Assembly (NCBI GenBank): GCA_934047225.1
Contig: OW204012.1
Location: 4,278,001 to 4,342,000, forward strand
Reading direction: 5' to 3'
Length of the DNA stretch: 64,000 bases
Source of the DNA: Ypsolopha sequella
Lineage: Eukaryota; Arthropoda; Insecta; Lepidoptera; Ypsolophidae
Shown: positions 54,571 to 64,000 of the stretch, piece after piece
Position numbering within the stretch: the first letter of the stretch is position 1
Layout of the letters: every line of letters begins with the position of its first letter
The notes under the pieces: generated by a model
Told to the model about the DNA's origin: nothing
The model's database searches: none
The model's input: the letters and a program-made list of their open reading frames with translations, nothing else
Program-made: the position numbers and the translations under genes

Positions 54571-55810
54571 AGATGTAGGCAATCAAAAAATTTGAAAAAG
54601 ATGTATGATATAATACAGAATATGTAATTCACACTATCCTAAGAATATCTATGATTTACAAATGGTTTTGGTATTTCGTTTGTATGAACTAGGATTGCTC
54701 CGACGGCCTCTGGTTTTATTCAGATGTTAATTTAGTAAAAAATAAAAAAAATATATACATCATTATACTACAGAAAATGTGGAATTATGTGATTTGATCA
54801 TAATTTTTAATTTTTGTCTATAATTTAACAAAATAAATATCAAAACAGGGTCCAATTTAATACTTGGGTCCGATTTAATTAATTAAGTATGCAAAGAAAC
54901 AAATTGAAACTTAGTCAAATTAACAATATTGTACAATTTAATTTTTATAAAATTTTTATTTATTTTTTAGCGTCTATTTTCCGTTATACGGCGACCCAGC
55001 GACGTAATGCAGTGCGCGCTGATATGAACGTTATTTGAATATAGTTTATGTCGATATTTGTACCGACAGAGGTCGACTCAAGGTCGTTGACGGCTAGAAC
55101 AGCCTTCAAGGTCATGCATCTAGAACCGTGCCGAGGAGTTAAAGTCGAAGTATTTTTCAGTTGGATCTTGGTGCAGGTGTACTGGGCATACTTGCAGTAA
55201 TCAGTAGTTGTATAATAATAGGTCATTACCAATGAAATTGCCAAAATTTTCTTGCAGATTCATGAGTTCAAAATTCCGTAATACGTTTTGTGTTTGAATA
55301 CATCTGCGTATTAATTTTTTTTTATTGCCATATCGATAACTAGAATAGAATAGAATAAGTTTATTTACTATATATTATTTATTATATAAGTTTACTAAAA
55401 TTTAATATTTAAAAACAGTTCGTCCTAGTTGCCATCCGTTTCCATGATAATATTCGTAATATTTTTTTAGAGCACACAAAAATGAAATTAATGTTGTCTC
55501 ATTCATACACAAAAGGAATTATAAAATTAGATTTTGTCATTCCTAAAAAATATCCAAAAACGTTAGTACTGAAAATTGAGTTTCCTTCAAATTCTCCATA
55601 GAAAACGGCAGTTTCACAAGTAATTATCCAAAAATCAGCTGCAATCGAGGAGGCTGCTTTCCTGCACCCCAATATCCAGATGTCGTTGGAATGACGTCAT
55701 TGGGTTGGTAAAAAAAAAACAGATTAATATTTTATTTCCTCAGCAGAAGGAAGTAGTTTTTAACAACTTGAAAAACTGCGCAGTAAAACTCGATAAAGTC
55801 ATAAAATCAT
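54571..55810. other. Non-coding region with repeat fragments
   Basis: 54660-54930 resembles 25370-25650 (CCTCTGGTTTTATTC, TGTGGAATTATGTG), so it is part of an interspersed repeat. 55003-55090 carries the CGCGCTGATATGAACGTTAT fragment. No gene is seen. Confidence 0.45.
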
Positions 55811-56079
55811 ATACAAGGTGACTTTTGGATCATCGTCCAAATTCATACTGGAGGCTTGATAAGTGATCAGTATTTTGGATTAGTAACAATTTTTGTGAAA
55901 TTCGTAAAAAGAAATTTTGGCTTCCCATATAAATTCAGTTCCAGTCCCGAGTGAATCACTATGGGGAGTCGAAATTTCATTTTACGAATTTCACCAAAAT
56001 TGTTACTGATGCATGATACCGATCACTTACCAAGCCACCAGTATGAATTTGGACGATGATCAAAAAGTCACTTTGTATA
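55811..56079. mobile_element. Fold-back MITE (ACAAGGTGA family), copy 3
   Basis: TATACAAGGTGACTTTTGGA to AAAAGTCACTTTGTATAC, an almost complete palindrome. Confidence 0.82.
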
Positions 56080-56184
56080 CATAGGTAATAAAGTTGTGAC
56101 GTTACGCCTGATGTTAGGTTCAGTGTCGGGTTTTGTGGAAACCGAACCAAATCAATATCTATCTGTAACTTAAGGCGGTATAGA

Positions 56185-56330
56185 TAGATAGATATAATCT
56201 TTATTTACTCAGCACTATCAACAAATTAATTCAAACACATTTTAGATACAAAACAAAATTAAGTGCTGGGTAAAAAGGCCCTGACTCAGCATGTGTTGCA
56301 GCCAGTAGACTACAACGCTGTGTTTTATAT
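56185..56330 (-). mobile_element. LINE 3' tail with (TAGA)n
   Basis: On the minus strand it ends AATAAAGATTATATCTATCT. The upstream CTGAGTCAGGGCC matches the 3' UTR motif seen near 17360 and 57890. Confidence 0.55.
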
Positions 56331-56473
56331 ATATATAAGTTTTAGCGTTCCTGTCACTCCATATGCGAAAAAACCCTCAGTGCGAGTGGGACGGTTTCGT
56401 GGAAAAGTAGCAAAAAGTCGGCTTTTTATTAATATAAAATGTACCAAAGTTGCTTTTAAAAATGTCGTTTAAC

Positions 56474-56700
56474 CAGCCCCCCTATTCTGTATCTTTGGTT
56501 GCCAACTGGACTGGGTGCATATCATCAAAAACATAGATAAAAACTGAACTTTCAAAATTGCCTTTAGTGGGTATTGAACTATTTACGAACTGTGTCGTCA
56601 CTTCAAGTGCTAACATACCCTTAGACAATCGGACTTTGATAGTATATCTATGTTTTTGATGATAGGCACCCATTCCAGCTAGCAAGGTCCTAGATACTGT
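56474..56700. mobile_element. MITE of the CTATTCTGTATCT family
   Basis: Starts CCCCCCTATTCTGTATCTTT and carries the same interior as the copy beside the DIRS element (CTTTAGTGGGTATTGAACTA). Confidence 0.7.
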
Positions 56701-56914
56701 TAAAACCCATCTAATAAAATATAATTGCAGACGATATGTCATTCTAAATTGTCAAACCAGGAGAATTGTGCCGAATTTCTCCAACCGCGTTTCTGTTCTA
56801 ACAGATCCCTAGAAAAAGATTCCAAAAATAATATACTATTTTATCAAAATAAAACATTATTTACTGAAGTAGATATGCAAGTTCTAAAAGTGTCGATTTT
56901 TTTCCGTAGCCCCG

Positions 56915-57389
56915 TTAAGGGCCTTACTATTGCCAAATGGGTACTTTCTAAAGCCTACTCCTCGTTTATGGCCAAACCAAAAATAATGAAAAAATGTATT
57001 ATGAATAATCAACTCTTAGACAACATATGCAACATTTTTCTTTTTCATACCACCAAAACTTCTACATGAAATTTTTTTTTTACCGAATGGTGTTTTTTGA
57101 CCTCAAATTCCCTACTGCTCCTGAGTGGCTTGGCCGATTGAATTCATCTATGCTTTGATAAATATATAACCTTTATAGCTATAAACATAACATAAGATTA
57201 TTCAATCGAGTAATCACGTCCAAGTGAAAAGTATAATTTTCTCCTATTTCGCCCTCTCAAGGACGCAGCGAGCGTCGTAACAGCCACTATGCATTGCGCG
57301 CTGATATGAACGTTATTTCAATCTCGTTTCCGTTGATATTTGTAGTGACAAATATCGAGCTGCTATTTTGGCGAGGGTAATCGCCTTAA
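56915..57389 (-). mobile_element. TTAA-flanked piggyBac-like MITE, second family, copy 2
   Basis: Reverse-oriented copy of 17452-17918, bounded by TTAA on both sides (TTAAGGGCCTTACTATTGCC to GGTAATCGCCTTAA). Confidence 0.82.
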
Positions 57390-57726
57390 GAGCTACGCTC
57401 TTGTCAGTGGGGTGACGTAGGTGCGTTTAGTTCTTCCTCTTTCCCCCTCGATCTTTCCTTCTATGATATTTTTCAAGAAACTGTTATGTCGAATCAGCTA
57501 TGCGAGCACGTACGCGTTAATTAGATAAATTTGACAGATGGAATCGATAAATTCTAAACGACAACCCTTATTGCAATGAAATAAGAGTTACATTTTTATT
57601 TATCGAATCGATGTCGAGTCGATACCAAGTTCATGCTAGTACCCCAGATGTCCTATCATCTTCCTTCTTCGGTTTTCTCTTAAGCGGCTGCACAACGCTA
57701 AAATTCAGTCCTGCTCTAGCGCTTTT

Positions 57727-58165
57727 AGATAGATAGGTAGATAGATAGATAACTTCTTTATTCCATTTCCACAGCATTACACGACAAAGAAACCAAAAAA
57801 TACACATTTTACAATTAAAAAGAAAAAAAACACAACTAAAACTAATAAATAATGTAAGCGCTGTGGTAGTGGAAAAGGTCCTCAACTCAGCATAATGCAG
57901 AGGCAAGCCACTGCGCTGATTTTCAGTTGAGGCCCGTTTCCAAAACCGACTTTATGCAATATACAAAATAAGGTGAACAATTGCTAAGAACCGGTGGCAG
58001 TATTAAAGTTAAAAACAAAAACAAAATTCCTACCATTAGGAAGTTATTAAAGGTTATTTAAAGATAGCAGTTAATAAATAAATGAATTATAATAATAATA
58101 GGTACGTACCTATATGTTTATATAAATAATTGGAAACATAACATTTTGCGTAATAATCCACTTTT
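57727..58165 (-). mobile_element. LINE 3' tail with (TAGA)n, nested
   Basis: On the minus strand it ends GGAATAAAGAAGTTATCTAT with tetramer repeats. It splits the parent MITE within its GCTTTTGTTTTTTAACTG motif. Confidence 0.6.
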
Positions 58166-58340
58166 TATTTTATTTGTTTTTTAACTGTCTATCCTGCTCT
58201 AATCCCGCGCACGCAAAACTTAAGTTATTTTGAAATCGCGGCTACATTAGTACATTAACTATAATTTCTTTATGTAATAAAGATGTTTTTTTCTAGTTAG
58301 TATATGTGTGTGTTGGCTTCGTTTCAATCGGTTTTGAAAT

Positions 58341-58511
58341 ATGGAAACAGGGGCTCTACCGCGTAATTCTCATTTGTATCAACTTCAAGCAAATGCATGC
58401 GAAATTCAACGCGTGCAAAAGAGATGGCATGTTAGGCGGGCGTCGTCGCACGCACGACAAATTTCAATCTCAAGTTGATGTTGATGAAAATGAGAATTAC
58501 GCGGTAGACCC
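58341..58511. mobile_element. Fold-back MITE (GGGTCTACC family), copy 3, nested
   Basis: GGGCTCTACCGCGTAATTCT to GAATTACGCGGTAGACCCA. It interrupts the parent motif ATGGAAACTGAATCGC. Confidence 0.78.
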
Positions 58512-58743
58512 ACTGAATCGCCTTTTTAGTGAAGTTCGTGCTTCTTTAAAAGTAATATAATTAATATAATATTGAAAGTATGTTTATTTATATTGTGTAA
58601 TTACTTAATAGTTGTCTTGAACCAAAAAACACGCCATATTTTTTTTTATTTTTGCCTACTACATTGACGGACCTAAATCTAATACAGATACAGATTTTAT
58701 TAATAACGGTAAGTAACATGTCATAATTATGTGGTATTATAAT

Positions 58744-59147
58744 AGTAGTTTATGCTACTAGGGCGAAAAGGAATAAATTACGAGGACGATTTAAAACACA
58801 AGCGTAGCGAGTGTTTTAAACGTAACCGAGTAATTTATTGCTTTTACGCCCGTGTATCATACTACGTTTTTCAATGCATAGTGTGAGGAAATGAAAATAA
58901 ATATAATCTTGTGAACTTTAAATTGTAATTGGCTCAAAAGGACTGTATCCAGAGCCGTTAAACAGTGGAAAGAAAAGTATAACATCTATGGTACACAGGA
59001 AAGGCTGCAGGTTAGCTAACCATTGTAAATAAATTAAAAAAAATAATAATAATAAAGCCCTAGGGCAAAATAATCGACTTTTTGTTCGGTTTTGATGTTA
59101 TGCATTAAAAAGATTAAAAAGTGGGTCTTTACGAGCACATGCATTGA
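58744..59147 (-). repeat. Interspersed repeat with CGCTACGCTCG hairpin, copy 3, nested
   Basis: Full-length minus-strand copy with TAGTAGTTTATGCTACTAGG at one end, hairpin AAACACAAGCGTAGCGAGTG, and ACGAGCACATGCATTGAAAA at the other. Confidence 0.75.
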
Positions 59148-59179
59148 AAAAGATATAATACCTAACTTACACAGCATTA

Positions 59180-59447
59180 TACAAGGTGAATTTGTGAACA
59201 TCGTCCAAATTCATACTTGGGCCTTGGTAAGTGATCAGCATCATGAACCAGTAACGATTTTTGTAAAATTCATAAAATTAAATTTCGACTTCCCATAGTG
59301 ATTCACTTAGGATTGGGAGTGAATTACTATGGGAAGTCAAAATTTCGTTATACGAATTTCACAAAAATCGTTATGGGTTCATGATGCCGATCACTTACCA
59401 AGCCTCTACTATGAATTTGGACGATGGTCAAAAAGTCACCTTGTATA
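59180..59447. mobile_element. Fold-back MITE (ACAAGGTGA family), copy 4, nested
   Basis: TATACAAGGTGAATTTGTGA to AAAAGTCACCTTGTATAA; somewhat more diverged than the other copies. Confidence 0.8.
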
Positions 59448-59794
59448 ATACTCGTAATACACTTTATGATCTTAAAAGTAAATATGTCGTAACAATTCAT
59501 AATTCAATAATAACAATACAAAACTTATGTTTAGCATTGTGAAGCCCCTTAAATTTTCACCACTTCCTCATTGGTCTTCTTCTCCGTCGAGCTAACTCTC
59601 TCTATCCTGCTCCAGCATCACGTTTCAAACGCCCCCAAACTCTCTCTGTCCCTGCGTTTATTTAAAATCAATATATCGAACGAAATTATTATCCGGCTAT
59701 CGCAAAAACGCTTCAAAACTTATTAATAAAGCTTATCGATCGCCCTCTTTCATGTTTGGTCCCGATTTATGTTGATAATTGGCATAGATTAAAT

Positions 59795-60870
59795 TATGTT
59801 AAGGTGTGTTAACTTCGTAAACCATTTCGAGATTTAGGTTTAATAAGCCGTATTTTAGAACTTTTGATCTAAAAAACCATGATGATGAATATTTTTACGA
59901 AAAGGCTGCAACTTCCATTTGCCCTCGTGTGACGTCACTTGAGTAATGGCTGTTTAGAAATGTGTCCTTTGCTATCAAGATAAGTTTATAATAATTTGCT
60001 TCAGACTTATTTGACAGATAGATGACAGATGAGTAGACAGACAGAGACAGACCACTTTTTTATAAGCAATCACACATCACAATCAGTAATGTCTAAAATT
60101 CTCAAGTGACGTTATATCGGAAAAAGCTTTAAAAAAAATAATGGTTAATTTATATACCAAAATACTTAATGAAAACTATGGCCTAAAATGGCGTATACTC
60201 TCTGAAGAAAAAAAATTAAAAAGAAATCTTTTAAAAATTAAGCTATGGAAATTAAAGAACTTTTGTTATTTTTTTGACGTTACAAAATGGCTTTAAAAAG
60301 ATTCTATAACTGAACTGGGTGCCTATACAAGGTGACTTTTTGATGATCGTCCAAATTCATACTGGAGGCTTGATAAGTGATCAGTATCTTGGATCAGTAA
60401 CAATTTTTGTGAAATTTATGTAATGAAATTTCGGCTTCCCATATAAATTCAGTTCCAGTCCCGAGTGAATCACTATGAGGAGTCGAAATTTCATTTTACG
60501 AATTTCACCAAAATCGTTACTGATGCATGATACTGATCACTTACCAAGCCACCAGTATGAATTTGGACGATGATCAAAAAGTCACCTTGTATAGCCTTTT
60601 GGTATATAATCTGCTAATATTTTTTTTTTCGATTTTTGGATATGACGTCACTTGGAGCATTTTAAGCAAAATATTATAAATTTGTCTTGATAGCAAAGGA
60701 CACATTTCTAAACAGCCATTTCTCAAATGACACACGAAGGCAAATGGAAGTTGCAGCTTTTTCGTAAAATTTTGTATTCATCATCATGACGATTTTTAGA
60801 CCACAAGTTCTAAAATACGACTTCCTAAACCAAAATCTCGAAATGATTTCGAATTAACACACCTTAACAT
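59795..60870. repeat. Fold-back element with 215-bp arms and a nested MITE
   Basis: The left arm (ACCATTTCGAGATTTAGGTT, AAGGCTGCAACTTCCATTTG, CTGTTTAGAAATGTGTCCTT) pairs with the right arm (complements at about 60650-60870). The ACAAGGTGA MITE copy 5 (60324-60593) lies in the loop. A CGCTACGCTCG repeat abuts the right end. Confidence 0.78.
60324..60593. mobile_element. Fold-back MITE (ACAAGGTGA family), copy 5
   Basis: TATACAAGGTGACTTTTTGA to TCACCTTGTATA, inside the loop of the larger fold-back element. Confidence 0.85.
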
Positions 60871-60871
60871 A

Positions 60872-61268
60872 ATTTTCAATGCATGTGCTCGTAAAGGCCC
60901 ACTTTTTATGCATCAAAACCGAACAGAAAGTCGATTATTTTGCCCTAGGGCTTTATTATTATTTTATTTTTTTAATTTATTTACAATGGTTGGCTAACCT
61001 GCAGCCTTTCCTGTATACCATAGACGTTATACTTTTTTTACACCGTTTAACGGCTATGGATACAGTCCTTTTGAGCCAATTATAATTTAAAGTTCACAAG
61101 ATTATATTTGTTTTCATTTCCTCACACTATGCATTGAAAAATGTAGTATGATACACTGGCGTAAAAGCAATAAATTACTCGGTTACGTTTAAAACACTCG
61201 CTACGCTCGTGTTTTAAATCGTCCTCGTAATTTATTCCTTTTCGCCCTAGTAGCATAAACTACTATTA
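60872..61268 (+). repeat. Interspersed repeat with CGCTACGCTCG hairpin, copy 4
   Basis: TTTCAATGCATGTGCTCGTA to TAGTAGCATAAACTACTATT, the most complete plus-strand copy. The CACTCGCTACGCTCGTG hairpin is intact. Confidence 0.75.
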
Positions 61269-62975
61269 ATCTAAGCGAATTGCAATCTGTGTAATTTTCT
61301 CCAACAAGTACGTCGGTGCGTAGTATTACCAAATCAAATCAAGCGTAAGCATTAAAAGCCACTAATTTCCATAGAGTACCACAAAAAGTTATAAAAAGAT
61401 CTTCGTTCAACAAAAGAGGCGGTATTAGTTTGTCTATCGAACCGCAAAGAGATCAATTCAAATATCGAACGTGAAAAAAATTCGCATCCTTCCTACTTCC
61501 GTATTGGTCGGCAGTTTTTCCCGCGTCTTTCTTGAAGTATAAAAGATGGGTGACGCTGAAAATTCCTTCAGTCGTAGGGTGGCTTCCATCCCCTACGGTT
61601 CTTATTTGTGTAGTGCAGGAGGATTAGGTAAGTTTTTTATTATTTCTCCGATCAGTTCCTGGTAATTTAAACTCGCAGATATTATAGATATCACAATGAA
61701 GAACGTAAGAATACCCTCATATAAGGGTTGGTGCCCCAAGGAAATTAGCCCTGCTCTGACGTTTTTGGTTTTTAACAGCCGCACACGGAAAACCCCATCT
61801 GAATAAACATTTTGAAGTTTATATGAATGCTATCCCAATTTGTCATAATATCAAAAAAAGTGTAAGTGTAAGTTTCAATAATAATTTCTATCGAGTGAAA
61901 TTCCTCCAATCGCATTTCTGATAGTCCAAAATCTTGAAAAATTTCAAATTTCAAATTTTTATTTTGGGACCACAACAGCTTATGATTAAGTTTACATAAT
62001 AAGAATAAATAAGAAATACATTAAATAAAGCCAATAATAGTTGTCCACCAGTTATACAATTAATAAATTCCTAGTACAGAATAGCTAAAGTAAAGTAACA
62101 ATTAAAATTATTATTGTTATTTAATTTACAATATTATTATTATTATTTAATTAACAATATTATTATGATTAAGATTTAAGATATGACATAGAATTAATTA
62201 AAGCAATTTTAGGTACATAATAAGTGTATATTGAGCATGCAAGTGTACGAGGGTAAATGTATGTGTGTGTGTTTGAATGTGTGTGTGAGTGGGAGGGGGA
62301 AGGATTTAGAAGGAGCTAAGGGTTGAGCATAGTATATTTACAGCGGGTTTATGATTGCATTTTCGACTTTATGCTTAAATGATAATTTAGATTCAATGAA
62401 GATGTCAATATTGTTAAATTTAGTATTGTAAATGTCAGGCAGACGAGCAAGGACAACAAAAGGTCCCAAAATTGTTTTTACTTGGATATAGACTCTTAAT
62501 AAAAGTGGTTTAATTTCGATAAATACAGAATTTTGCCTTAACTCGTACTTGTACGGTTTTTTCGCAAGTCCATTGACAGCACAGACTAAAATCTAATACA
62601 GCAGACATGCAAAAAACTTGGCAGGTTAGTACTAAATAGCCTCAAAATTTCAGCCTGTGTTGGTTCTTATTCCCTTGTGTTAAAATGTCCATCGATCAGT
62701 TTTTCGTCAAGGTCAGACCAAAAGATAACGAGGACATCTAAAAAGGGGTCATCGACCAAACAGGAAGACTATATGTATAGACATACCAATGCAAGCTTAA
62801 TAAACATAGTCCATTTTAGTGGACTTATCTAGACCCGACTTCAACGACTATTCAACTGACCAATCTGAGACTTTTCAGAACAAATCCGCCATCTTGGATT
62901 TTTTTATTTTGAGCATATCGCGCAAACTAGCGGTTTGATTACGTTTGCGTAAAGACTAATGGCATACATAAAAGT
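61269..62975. other. Non-coding region with LINE 3' scraps
   Basis: 61725-61790 is a decayed relative of the GGGGCTGCACA family. 61935-62300 resembles a reversed LINE 3' UTR (TTTTATTTTGGGACCACAACA, a GT-rich stretch near 62260). No coding sequence is recognisable. Confidence 0.4.
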
Positions 62976-62979
62976 ATAT

Positions 62980-63475
62980 TAAGTCCACATTATCATCAGG
63001 TTATTCCTCAATGCCAAGGATGGCCAGTGAAGGCTGACCTCCGGCTTCCTTCCTTATGAATCTAAATGAGATGCCAATCAGCTGCTTGGTTCAAACTAAG
63101 ATTTCTATTTGACTTGGGACTGTGTTTCCATTATTTTTGTCGACTGTTTTCATTTATTTAGGCCAATTACATTCACAGTAATCTGAAATTTATATATTTT
63201 GTTATCATCCATGTATTGTACATTAGGAAAGACGAATGTTGGAAAAGAGAAGGGGACCGAGGTAGGATCCCTGGATCACGCTACAGGTTCGGGTATAAAG
63301 GATGATGAAATCCTTAACAGTAACTGCCTGTAGTTGACCAGACAGAAGTCAGTGTCCACCTAACGGAGTAGGTCGCAGTGTATACCAAATTCACGGAACT
63401 TTATGATGAGTAAAGTATGGCAAGTTTTATCAAATGCTTTTGAGTAATCGGTATATACAGCGCTTCCGTCTGTCA
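62980..63475 (-). pseudogene. Decayed LINE reverse transcriptase fragment
   Basis: The minus strand near 63470-63380 reads YTDYSKAFDKTCHTLLIIKF and REFGIHCDLLR, a reverse transcriptase core block. After a stop and a frameshift, VIQGSYLGPLLF appears near 63270, the next RT block. A weak MDDNKIY near 63215 may be the catalytic block. Several stops and shifts make it a pseudogene. Its sequence differs from the LINE at 25755, so it belongs to another family. Confidence 0.65.
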
Positions 63476-63479
63476 GTCG

Positions 63480-64000
63480 TCTGCTATCGACTTATAGACC
63501 TCACCAGTTGTTCTCAGTTGATCTTTTATCAATAAAACTGGGTTGCTGAACAATAATGGCGGGTCGAACAATTGGAAATATATAAAATGCTCAATTTGTT
63601 TTTACCAGACAGATTTTTATGGAACCCTAGACATTGGAGAAGACTTTCCGTGGTAATTACCAGCAAGTATATTCAAAGCCAATGTTTCCTATTCAAAACA
63701 TCAAACACACAATTGACATAACACTCAATTATAAGCACAAATCTGCGATACCGATCCGTATCGAATCCGCCAATATCAGACGTACGTAAAACGTTTATTA
63801 TTTACGCTTTCTGACCCGTGAGTCGCGGGGGTCTTCACTCATTGGTTGGTTTGTACAGAGGACGCCACGTCACAGCATTACGTGAACGTTCTTATCACGA
63901 TGGCATAGAATCCAGAATCGTATAACAAGGTATAACTTTGGATGTGGACTTAACATTAACATGCAATGCGTCATCTGTGTTGAGTAGGTTATCTGCAGAT
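63480..64000. other. Non-coding end of the window
   Basis: I see no recognisable feature other than short AT-rich sequence. Confidence 0.4.

Larger units (their letters stand above)
57680..59553. mobile_element. TTAA-flanked MITE carrying four nested insertions
   Basis: The ends TTAAGCGGCTGCACAACGCT and TTGTGAAGCCCCTTAA match the 421-bp copy at 50228-50648. The element is expanded to 1874 bp by a LINE tail (about 57727-58165), a fold-back MITE (58341-58511), a CGCTACGCTCG repeat (58744-59147) and an ACAAGGTGA MITE (59180-59447). Pieces of the parent between them remain collinear. Confidence 0.8.

Overview
This is a repeat-rich eukaryotic window, most likely from an insect and probably a lepidopteran. 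The evidence is an AT-rich composition, one intron-containing gene with GT-AG introns, Jockey/CR1- and RTE-type LINE remnants, a BEL/Pao LTR element, a DIRS element, many TTAA- and TA-flanked fold-back MITEs, and interspersed repeats of a type common in moth and butterfly genomes. Nothing looks bacterial: there are no operons, CRISPR arrays or rRNA. Most short open frames are shadows or pieces of transposons.

Left end (1-6 kb). The only host gene I can support is the sigma subunit of the AP-3 adaptor complex, on the minus strand. Six exons with consensus splice sites and consistent phases give 187 codons, from the ATG at 5204 down to 1446. The last few codons are unresolved. Its fourth exon is tandemly duplicated, and the extra copy is broken by a MITE at its splice donor. 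A DRE-like TATCGATA motif lies about 100 bp upstream of the ATG, and a possible small divergent exon lies on the plus strand at 5832-5939.

Middle (6-34 kb). I see only repeats here: fold-back MITEs, TTAA-flanked piggyBac-type MITEs, an anonymous 2.16-kb insertion with a 15-bp target duplication (13709-15866), a frameshifted 5'-truncated LINE (about 25755-27556, minus) whose 3' UTR recurs three more times, a decayed PIF/Harbinger element (28923-30425), and a hAT transposase tail (33411-33560).

DIRS element (34284-39521, minus). This is a nearly complete tyrosine-recombinase retrotransposon with identical 160-bp inverted terminal repeats, a Gag-RT frame, an RT/RNase H frame, an overlapping recombinase frame, and an internal complementary region that matches both outer ends. 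It sits beside a MITE and probably inside a hAT element.

Right half (39.5-64 kb). It contains an internally deleted BEL/Pao element with a 5-bp target duplication (42253-44793), a 19-copy 117-bp satellite (47425-49647), several layers of nested MITEs (for example 57680-59553), further fold-back elements, and a decayed LINE reverse transcriptase (about 62980-63475, minus). Apart from AP-3 sigma the window is a record of nested transposition. All family names rest on reading motifs by eye, without any database search.
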